The notes beneath the pieces are model-generated. The model did not search any database, was not told where the DNA came from, and saw only the letters and a list, made by a program, of their open reading frames with translations. Of a stretch of 64,000 nt of DNA, positions 13,156 to 21,957 are shown one piece after another; position 1 is the first letter of the stretch, and each line of letters opens with the position of its first letter. A program made the position numbers and the translations under genes. Location: contig NC_056727.1 in NCBI RefSeq assembly GCF_019279795.1, forward strand, positions 1,211,064,577-1,211,128,576. Reading direction: 5' to 3'. The DNA is from Protopterus annectens (taxonomy: Eukaryota > Chordata > Ceratodontiformes > Protopteridae).

Positions 13156-13207
13156 AGTTGGTCAAGTGCTTTCGTCCTCTTATTTTAGGACTTTATCAGA
13201 ACCAACT
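13156..13207 (-). ncRNA. Hammerhead-ribozyme-like motif 3
   Basis: Minus strand, in order: stem I arm AGUUGGUU; core CUGAUAA (consensus CUGAUGA, so the usual G8 is A); stem II GUCCU/AGGAC (5 bp) with an AAAAUAAG loop; GAAA; a tiny stem III (AG-CA-CU); U at the cleavage position; and GACCAACU, which pairs with the first arm over 8 bp including one G-U. Layout and spacing match the minimal type I hammerhead known from Penelope-like elements and retrozymes. The altered core base suggests it is inactive or weak. An AATAC/AATTTG tail follows. Confidence 0.6.
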
Positions 13208-14274
13208 CATCTATGAGACCCTGACTAACAGCAGTTTAGATTTTTTCTCAATGGCTTTAAACCCTGAGACAAAGCCTGGGAGGCAGGAAGGGATGAAGGC
13301 CTACCACCTCATGCTTAGATAGGAGGATGGACATCTGTGACATGGATGCTCTGGGCTTATGTTTTGGAATGTCTGAATTAGAAGTCAGTGTATGTGGACA
13401 GATGAAGACCTCAGTCTCTGAATATGTGACACCCTCACATACCAACACTGAGGATACTACTGTCACCATTGCAAATCTAGCTTTAGGCATCAGAACCAGA
13501 TACCCATAGTGCAGTAATGGGACTGACCAGTGACTGAAGGATTTCAGCATGGAAAGATGTGCTGTTGACTGGGCATGTAGCTACCTACTGAAGGACAACA
13601 CCAGAGACCTCATACCAATCTGCAGCTATCAGGGCCATGGACTGTAAAATCTCCTCTCCGAAGGTCTTCATCATTCAACTAGATATCACTAGTCTCCCTT
13701 AAAATCCTTCTTGAAGGTAATTCAAAATTTTTTTTGGCTACATGGGGCATCTGTAATTGGCTTGACTGATGCCATTGCAGCCTAGATTAAGGCACACAAC
13801 CATTGCTGGTTCAAATAATTCTGGAGAGTCTTGGCTGTCTGCTCAATTGCCTTCTGATTGAAGCCAGCTTAATGCCTAAAGAGAATAAACACAGAGAGTG
13901 GAAATATTTATCTGGGATCTGCCTCTGACATCTATACTCATTGCCCATACTACCTAAAGTATAAGCATGTATGGAATACTCTGAAAACTCTGGAATGCAG
14001 GCCAAACCAATTGTGTGTTGAATACTAACACAATATACATGAGTCTGAACCCATATTATAGAAAGAACTGAAGTTGGCATGGGTGGAAGTTTCTCTTAGA
14101 CCTCTGACATGCTGATGTTTAGGTAGGAGGGCGTCTTCCCAACCAGGAAGGGGAAGGGTGCAAAGCTCTTTAAGTCAGGCCTGATGCTGATTCTTTTATG
14201 GCATAAGATCTTGGAAGTTATCACTACTGCAACAGTGGGAAATCCATTGAACATTATACTTCTACCTCCTGTCA

Positions 14275-15000
14275 AAATGTGATGATGGTACGGGAATTTG
14301 CAGTATCAACCAATTGCTTGCTAACAGCCAGTCACATCTTGGGAAGTCAGTTCTGTAGCAGGCAGGACAATCCATTTCTTCTGGATGCTGCTCACGTGGT
14401 TCCTCAACCTATCAATAGCACTGAAGGACTTCCAACTCTGAAGGAAACCTTGCTACAACATGTTTGCATCTCCTCTTTCATTATGTACCCTCCAGGGGAA
14501 TTTCCCAGTTGTGTTCTCATTGAGAACTTGCCCCAGGACTACTTCACACATTTCCCCTTATTTTGAATTTTATACACAAAGCCAAGGTAAACAAATGCAG
14601 TCATTTTCATAGCCACATTCTGGCCTTAACAAGTTTGGTTTTCTTTGTTTTGGCCTCATCTTTTGGGGAAGCCTCTGTGTCTATTGGCCATTCAGAATCT
14701 GCCTGACTTGCCCATCTAGCAAGTCTCACCTGGACCACAACTAACGTCAGCTAATTCCATGGTTTCTCCAGTTCCATTTATGGACAGGGAATCTCCATAG
14801 TCTCCTGGAATGGTCCAGATCCTTACTTCACTCTAAGACCCAACATCAGAAAAACATACAAGAGGCAAATGGACATACTTTTCTATCTGGTCTTCTTCTA
14901 AAGGCTTAGATTCCAGTACAGCTCATATCTCTAGAGTTTTGGATCCAGAGAGACAGGGACAACATTTCCAATGTAAAATATAAACCCCAAACAGGAAAAA
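14275..15000 (+). mobile_element. Old DIRS-type retroelement, right part (outer copy)
   Basis: The outer DIRS resumes here inside RNase H: VREFAVSTNCLLTASHILGS (14285-14345) lines up with VWEWAVATNRFLVATHIPGK of the young DIRS (25597-25660). At 14600-14720 IFIATFWP and VWFSLFW match the IAPYWPRQIWF block that lies between RNase H and recombinase in the young copy. No recombinase part was recognised after about 14960, so the 3' third is lost or unreadable. Heavily broken; same age class as the left part. Confidence 0.6.
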
Positions 15001-18000
15001 ATCAATAAAAGGTGATTATATTTATACTATACCTCTGAGGTAGACTTTTCAAACTTTTAAATAAGCTAAAGACGATTAATTGAAATCTTGATTAAGGTTA
15101 AAAAGGCAACACAATGTAACTTAATAACAGAACATCAGCCTCAATCACAAATTTGGGAAAGCACTACAAAGGTTTGATAAAAACATTAGTTCCATTAATA
15201 TACAAACCCCAAAAATGTCTGATATTCTTACATTTCTGAGGATTTTGTTTTGCATGTGTGGATTTAAAACAAAACTAAGACTTAAATTGACTGGATGTAA
15301 ATTCTGACTTAGACATTCAGGATGATTTATTGAATTAGGAGTACATCTGATATGAGTGAAATGTATGCTGATACTGTAAGTAGTGATAATATTGAGAATA
15401 ATTTTGTTACTAGTTATGGTTGTTCAACTGTTACAAAACTGTTGATCAGTAAAAGATTTGTGCCACCAAAAATTAAATATCATTGTAAATATTTTTGAGG
15501 AAGATTACACTTTTTCTTAAAGAGAAATGAAAATGCAATTTAACATAGGAAGAATCATTTGATTTTTACATAACGAACTTCAAAGATGAACAACAGGTAT
15601 AGTTAAGGAAGCAGATGAGCTATCTAGTAAATAGAAATAAATTATGGCATGAGCATTTTCCCATTATGTTCTACTGATCAGTAAAACTAAGACATGTTGA
15701 ATTTAAAGGGGAAAAACCTAAGTATAAGATCTCTTTAAGTCACAAAGTTGTAGTATTCTTTATCATGAAAATACTTCTTTGGACTTATACCCTCAAATCT
15801 CACTCAGAAGTGGATGTTTTAGAAAAATGAAGGGAGATTTTGTTGATAATTTTTACAAAATCATTAGGATGTTGGGTTTATGTAAATATTAGGTACAGTT
15901 TGAGGCTGTATTTAATAGCATGTTTTTTGGGAGATGATCCATGTACAACTTAAATTGTGGAATCCTAGCGTTATTTACCCTTGTCTTCTGACAAAAAAAA
16001 TTATTTGCAGCTGAAGGGGTACTGCAGTGAAATCACAGTTGGGCACACACACATGCAGATCCTTTCATGAGATCTTTGAAATGGAATTTTTCAATGAGAT
16101 TTTTTTTCAATGAAAAAGTTGCCTTTTATGGCTAATTGACATTTGTTTTCATGAGGGATCAGTCAGTGACTCACACCTTTTATTGGGAGTTGTAAAAATA
16201 ATGGTTACAGCTTGGAATTTATCTATGATATGAATATCACTATCATAGATGAAGTAGGCAAATTCCTCATAGGTAATTCTCCAGGGCTCTTGGAAATACT
16301 GTATCACAATATGACTCTGATGCACCCAAGGAGATGATAAAAGGCACTAGGAAGAAGCTACACAGGAATGAGTATGCTCAACAAAATATTGAAAGTAATT
16401 CTGCTACAAATATGTAGATTAAATAAGGTCTAAAATAAAGCTTGCTTAAATGTAGAAAGAGAGTTTAACAATATGTGATTAGCATCCACACTAAATGACT
16501 GTGGCTTGAAAATTAAGGAACTTGCTTAATGGACATGTTTTCTTACAGAATCAGCAAAAATGTAAAAACTGACCTCTTATGTATGCATTACATTGTCAGT
16601 AAAGAGCAACAATGTAAAAACAGGATGTATGTTTACACATTGTCAGGAAAAAAGCTAATCTGGTTCCTTAAAGGCTGGACAAACAGGAAAACAATCTGCA
16701 TCATAAGGCATTGTTAAGTAAGAAAGTTTGAAGTCAGCATTTGCACAAGAACAGATGTTCCCATACAAAGATCAAAATAGAATACCAAAGAAAAAAACAG
16801 GATATTCATACTGTCAGAAAAGCTGATCACGTACAAAAAGAACATTGTTAAAAACAATATCAAGTCAGCATCTGCAACAGGATGAGCAATTCTCCAAAAT
16901 AGAATACCACAAGGAAATCTATATGTGTGTGCATGACTAGAACAGTATATAAGATCTGTATTAATTCAGTTATGTTAGAGGCATTGGTAGGGACACATTT
17001 TTTCCGATGTATATGTTATATCTCTGACATCATCCATGTTAAAGAAGTAAAGTAGAACAGTACCTGAAGCTGCAACGTTAGTCCTTGTGGTTTGTTATGA
17101 AAAGTTTTTTGTTACTGCTATGAGTTTGGTGCTGCAAAGTATATTCTCTCATCAGTGTATATTCTGCAAGTTTCTGTATGCAACAGACTGTGAATGCAAC
17201 TATAACCAGACTTTGATTTCAGCAAAACCCAGCCAGCAAGACTGTGCGTCTTAAGAAGACTTCGGAGCCATCACAGTAAGAATCACAGTAAGCAGCACCT
17301 TATCATTAATTTTTTTCAGAAATCAGATAAATAACTGTGAATCAAAGGTGCTTAAAACCCATTAAAATTATGTTTAGAATGTACAGTGTGGTTTCACAGG
17401 AAAATGAGGAAAATTCAGAGGAATATTTTGTGACAACTTACACAAACGATTCTGGGTTGAGGGAAATGATGCATTTTAAAAATACATGAGGTCAATCTGT
17501 TCTTTTCTTCTGAAAGATAAGACCTTCTGACATAGAAAGGCAAAAAACAAAGATGTGGATTAAGCATGTTTTACTTAGAGATCATATGAATTTACGTGAA
17601 CAGAAAGTATTAACTGGGAGAAATTATATTATGTAATTTTGTGAGATGGTGCATATTATAGAAGCAAGTACAAAAAAAAAACCCGAAGTGATATGAGTAA
17701 CAAAAATTAAAATGTGAGAAGGCAGATTAAGGGCAATATGGTTGCAGCACACTGTAAAACTACACAATGGAAAGGAAAATCAGCAGTTTTCAGCGGTTTT
17801 GGTGCAATCAATTTTTAAGAGGGGTGCAGTCATGGAGAATTCTCTTATTTTTAAAAGCAGAAATGGGTCTTAAAGTTTTATACTTTAGTGAATAACGCTT
17901 GCTTCTGGACTTTAATTGGTCCTTTTTATTGTACCATTAATAAATGTGTCTATAAACTATTTTACCAATTTGTCTACTTAACTTAGCAGTTTAAAGCAGT

Positions 18001-18540
18001 GAAATAAAAACATTTACATATTGAAGGCTAACTGTCTTAGTTGGTGTGGATTTTCTTTTCACTACAGTCTTTTTAAAATATTTGGTATGCAAGCTGATTG
18101 TTTTCTGTCTTGGAAGGCAAAGTGCCTAGGTGCCAAGAAAAGAAAGATAAAAAGTTCTATTTCTGCAGTCTTTACTTCTGTAAAAAATATATATATTCTT
18201 ATGGTGCATGTTTAAAAGTATCCTCATCTTTTCTTTGACAAATTGACAAGATGCATTGCTAGCCAAATTAATCAAGAACTAGTTTGATTTGGCAGTACTG
18301 CACATTCAGATTTCTCATAAGCTAGCGATGGAGTGATTGCCTATAACCCAGAACCACATTCATGTCAAAAACATCTCCGAGATTACTAAGGGTAAAAAAA
18401 AAAAAAAAAAAAAACTAAGGTTTCAAGCAGAACTGTTGGACTGTCACACTGACTTTTTTCAAGAATACTAATTAATTTTACTATATACATTGCACATTCC
18501 GCATGCTTGGTAACCTTTTCCCTTGTGGTTGGCCCTCAAT
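15000..18540. other. Unassigned AT-rich DNA
   Basis: No coding region is supported on either strand. Two items are described separately: the degenerate direct repeat at 16614-16908 and a perfect 10-bp inverted repeat with a 10-bp spacer at 16221-16250 (ATCTATGATA). A run of 21 A lies at 18394-18414. TATATAAG occurs near 16946. The rest gives no readable element. Confidence 0.5.
16614..16908 (+). repeat. Degenerate direct repeat, two units
   Basis: Unit 1 (16614-16786) and unit 2 (16792-16908) share AAAACAGGAT, a TGTCAG[G]AAAA-AGCT block, CATTGTTAA, AAGTCAGCATYTGCA, and CAAAATAGAATACC in the same order. Unit 2 is about 55 bp shorter. The repeat lies upstream of TATATAAG at 16946, an arrangement seen in some LTR promoters, but no matching second LTR was found. 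Confidence 0.55.
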
Positions 18541-19860
18541 TTCCTTTAATTTTCTTTATTTCTCTTTTAGTATTAAAAAAAAGAAGAAAAAAACACAGGG
18601 TCAATTCCATTACCAGGTATTTTGGGTCAGAATCTAAGCATTTTTCTTGATACAACTCTAATTTTAACATTTGTTACACATTTCTCCCCTTAATATGTAC
18701 TCATATTACCAGTCTACATTTGTTACACATTTCTCCCTTTAATATGTACTCATATTACCAATCTGCCCTTCAGAGTCCCTTTCATTTCCTCCAGTCTTAT
18801 ATTCCTCAGCATCATTCATTCATGCATTATAGTGCCCCAACATCTGCACTGTTGTTCATGCTTTCTACAACACACCATCATTGCCATATTTCTCTCTAAT
18901 TTTCTTAGCTCCTCCATAAGCATTGGTACTGCGTGTATACTTGTTTCCTCTTTTCTTTTCCATTTCCTTATTATACATTTCTTTGCAACTACTAATACCA
19001 AGGATATTAATGCACCAATGTGCCTTTGTATGCCTAAATCTCTTATCCAGCTAAAATGAAAATTATCCGTCATGTACCATTCATTCCTGCTTAACTTGTG
19101 TACCAATTCTTCCATATCTTTCTTAAACTTCTTATATTCCCAAAAGATGTGATCCCAGTCTTCTGCTTGCAGTTTCCACAACTCCCACTTGTCCTGGGAA
19201 ATATTTTTTGTATTCTGTTTGGGGACGTAAAATATTTATATAGAGACCTCCACACAATTATTCTAAACATATGGGCTCTAGTAGCCTCCTTGGGTATGCA
19301 ATATATTTTTATCTATTCTTCATTTCCAACCTGCCTATTAAGTTGCACTCCCTATACATCTGCCTGATCATCCTTTATCACCCATCCTTTTTTATCATTC
19401 TTCTTACTATTTTTTTGTTAGTAGTCTCATCTGTTCTTTTTTCTAACATTAATTCAGTCTTGGTTTTATTGTGGTCCCTATTTCCATAGCCCTCATATTA
19501 TACTAAGATGCCACAGATTCCTCTGCATTTTAGCACTTCCATGTCATTGGTTTTAAAATGCATACAAAATTCATGCCATCCCATTCTTTTCCTCCTTGCC
19601 TCATTTTCTTCCATAAACAAAACTTTTTTTTTTTAGTCTTTCATCCTTTCGTTATTGATGCAAACATTGTCTAGGGTCAGACGTCAAACTACCACGTGTA
19701 ATGTTAAACGTGTCCTCTACAATCAGGAGAATTTTCTCTGCTGGGGTTCCAGCCTCTTCTTCTGTTAATGTTCCCCAAATATTTAGCCCAATATCAAGTT
19801 TTTTTCTATTTGGTGGTATATCATGCAGGTTGCATACTATAGGATAATTTTAGATGTGCT
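18540..19860 (-). mobile_element. L1-clade LINE, 3' segment of a split copy
   Basis: Minus strand. The region 19181-18816 encodes the end of an L1 ORF2: DHIFWEYKKFKKDMEELVHK (the HxFWECP-type C-terminal block) and then LVVAKKCIIRKWKRKEETS and LMEELRKLERNMA, which match the L1 ending LLxAAKKxIxRxWK...L.ELxxIxxME. Upstream, 19850-19640, an open but broken frame fits the region before it. The 3' UTR runs to about 18540 and contains a 49-bp tandem duplication. This is the 3' part of the element whose other pieces lie at 21181-21441 and 27605-28560. Confidence 0.7.
18667..18764. repeat. 49-bp tandem duplication in the L1 3' region
   Basis: Two units, 18667-18715 and 18716-18764, both reading ACATTTGTTACACATTTCTC then CCY TTAATATGTACTCATATTACC. 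They differ at only two or three positions, so the duplication is recent compared with the surrounding decayed L1. Confidence 0.85.
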
Positions 19861-19869
19861 GTTCAAAAT

Positions 19870-20051
19870 ACTGTTGTAAATGCAGGACTAACAAAGACTA
19901 AAGCAAATGGAACTGCACTATGATGAGGCTGGATATCGACCAAATAAAAACCAACAACAATGAAAAACCAGCAAACACTGAGGAAGGATCTTTTTGGTCT
20001 GAAAGCTTTGCTAAATAAAGGTGTTTGCTTTTTATGGCATTTGCTGTTTTT
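19870..20051 (+). mobile_element. Short Penelope-like insertion carrying a hammerhead-like motif
   Basis: This stretch sits between the L1 3' segment and the CR1-group LINE and belongs to neither. It holds the hammerhead-like motif at 19971-20028, followed by a T-rich ATGGCATTTGC end. By analogy with Penelope-like terminal repeats it is assigned there tentatively; the boundaries are approximate. Confidence 0.4.
19971..20028 (+). ncRNA. Hammerhead-ribozyme-like motif 4
   Basis: Plus strand: stem I arm GCAAACA; core CUGAGGA; stem II GGAUC/GGUCU (5 bp with G-U pairs) around a UUUUU loop; GAAA; a longer stem III region (CUUU...AAAG) containing AATAAA; then UGUUUGC, which is perfectly complementary to the first arm (7 bp). 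The conserved core is almost intact. The normal UH before the cleavage site is not clear, so activity is uncertain. Confidence 0.55.
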
Positions 20052-21180
20052 TATAGGTTCATAGATGGGTACTAGGCTATTGGCCATAGGGCCTATATAA
20101 GCCTAGCCAAATGGTACCCTGGCTTTTGCCAACCAAGAAAATTATTTTCCTGTGCCCCTGTCAAGCAGAGCCACAGAAGTGATCCCCGGGGTGAATTTCC
20201 TATCTCCCATCCAATCATCAAGATTTTTCTTGAAGAGTGCTAATGAGGAGCTTTGTTTGATACAGATAGGTAGTTTGTTCCAGAGTATGGGAAGTCTCTG
20301 GGACAGGAATCTATCCCTCCTGCATGTTCTATTTATTGTGGTGACAAGGTTTAGGTCCCTAGAGCGTGTAGCTCGGAGGGATTGGGATTTCCTTACGTGG
20401 AGCATATCCAACAGCTCTGGGTTTGACATAGCTTTGTATGTCAGGCAGAGATCACCTCTGAGTAGGCGATATGCGACAGAGTAAAGCTGGAATTTTTTGA
20501 GACAGTCTGCGTAGGGCATCTGTTTGAGGCTGGTAATCCTCTTTGTGAGGTATTTCTGTGGCCTTTCCAGTTGTTGTAGAGGTCTTGTGAGGTATATACC
20601 AAAAGGGGCGTTGTACTCTATTAATGGGTCTAATGAGTGATGAGTAGAGAGGAACACTGACCTCTTTTTTTCCTGGATGTGAAACCTTTTGTGATGAGGT
20701 GTGCCATGTAGAAGGATTTTCTGATTACTGTGGTGATGTGATTATCAAAGGAGAGACTACTGTCCACCTGTGTCCCAAGGTCTCTTACCACACTTTCAGT
20801 GTTAAGTAGACTACCGTCTATGTGGTAGTTCATGGGTACAGAGTTTTTACCAAAAAGGATGACAATGCACTTTTTGGCATTGAGCTTGTGGTCATGGCTT
20901 TGACACCAGGCATCTGTCTCAGTGAGGCCCTTTTGTAGGATGTCCACATCGTTAGGAGTTTTGGTTATGGCTCCTAGTTTGCAGTCATCTGCGAACTTTG
21001 TTAGCCAAAGACCTTCTTGTTAGCCTGTACTTCAGAGAAGTAGATACCAAATAGGAGAGGACCCAGGACAGAACCCTGTGGTACTCCACTTGTCACTGGT
21101 CTGAAGTTTGATTTAGAGTCTGCTACTTTCACAGTGTGGGTTCTGTCAGTGAGCCAGTTGGCAACCCATCTTGTGACATT
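20052..21180 (-). mobile_element. CR1/L2-group LINE, 5'-truncated copy A
   Basis: Minus strand, 3' half of ORF2. At about 21100-21010 the RT block [14 protein letters not shown] is readable; then 20947-20630 (TETDAWCQSHDHKLNAKKC, VVRDLGTQVDSSLSFDNHIT, the RT thumb) and 20657-20142 (KRITSLKQMPYADCLKKFQL, GDLCLTYKAMSNPELL, CRRDRFLSQRLPILWNKLP, the typical C-terminal domain). A frame change lies between the last two. The 3' UTR ends with a GGCTA...TAGCC hairpin and CCTAGTACCCATCTATGAAC at about 20095-20052. It is truncated at its 5' end inside RT and inserted in an L1. It is closely related to copy C (55463-57345) and more distantly to copy B. Confidence 0.85.
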
Positions 21181-21441
21181 TCATTGTTTTTGGGTTGTAC
21201 ATTTAGAACTGCCAGTCCTCCCTCTTGTATAGGCAGTATAACGTTTTGCCATCCTGCTTTATGATGTTTGTCCCCAAGATATAGTTTATCTGCTTTCTCA
21301 CTACTTCCCCAAACTTCTTACTGGGGTCATATCCAAATGCCTATACCACATATTAGGGCACTAAGAACATTTTTACTGTCTGTATTCCCTGATCCATATT
21401 GCCCCACATCCCTCCATTTTTTAGCAGACTATTTTAACTTT
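21181..21441 (-). mobile_element. L1-clade LINE, middle segment of a split copy
   Basis: Minus strand. The translation WQNVILPIQEGGLAVLNVQP (about 21250-21190) contains the L1 landmark GGLxxPN that follows the RT domain. Just upstream is FGYDPSKKFGEVV and a tract like the L1 LIFxFLWxGKK region. The left edge abuts CR1-group copy A and the right edge abuts the terminal repeat of the young DIRS. It joins in order with the other L1 pieces on either side. Confidence 0.7.
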
Positions 21442-21460
21442 AGATGTTATGTGATCCTAT

Positions 21461-21598
21461 CTCGCCTACATTCTGAATGATGGGTTCGGAGCCGATCCCT
21501 CGGCTCCGACTCGGCACGCTTATGCCAAAGAGCGAAGTCTCTTATTGGCTGAGCTTACTATATCCCAGGATGCACCACCAACAGTCCCCCAGATCTCG
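21461..21598 (+). repeat. Left inverted terminal repeat of the young DIRS
   Basis: About 138 bp that recur inverted at 27424-27560. The block begins CTCGCCTACATTCTGAATGA and ends near CCCCCAGATCT. Outside it, 21442-21460 (AGATGTTATGTGATCCTAT) is a left-only extension that is copied in inverted form in the ICR. It contains the CG-rich palindromic motif TCGGCTCCGA also found many times in gag. Confidence 0.9.
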
Positions 21599-21957
21599 TT
21601 TGCCGCTTAACTGCAAGGACGTGGTCTCGAGCTGGCTGGGCTGAGTAGCTTTTATTAACTACTTTTTCTGTCAGTTTTTGTGCTTGTATTTCACAAAAGC
21701 CGTTTTAACGGCTATTGCTATTGCTATTGTGTTCGATTGAGTACTGGAATTTCTTGTGTGTGATTGGGTAGAGTTTGTTTTGGCCCCCCTTTCAATCCAG
21801 GGCCTTTTCGGTCAAACTTTATAACTGAACTTTTTAGTGTTTTAAAGTTCCCGGTTATTACACCTAAGGTTGTGTTTTACACAGTTTCTGTAAGCCTTGG
21901 TTTTTGTCATAAGCGATTCTACAGTGGTTAAATTTCCTGTCAGAAATTGTTAACATT

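Larger units (their letters stand above)
9075..14275 (-). mobile_element. Second old DIRS-type element inserted in the first (inner copy)
   Basis: A 5.2 kb block separates the two halves of the outer element's RNase H. It holds a DIRS-order fossil in the opposite orientation. Parts: gag about 12950-12000 (CFKCKSEL; DAACSMVALRSVISRHAWMRT; the DxxxRAVAxxVALRRHAWLR-like block is typical of DIRS gag), and tyrosine recombinase about 10700-9900 (FLKEVLYLRSPNNDF; KLHFTLTLFSCLTNDCISLN; KQFLSVRLTSLPYTINSMAR; EAATWPSEQFFSKH). RT and RNase H, expected between these, are short or unrecognisable, suggesting loss. It is heavily broken. About 30 bp near the left end (9146-9178) resembles 14207-14243 near the right end in direct orientation; whether these are terminal repeats is unclear. 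Confidence 0.65.
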
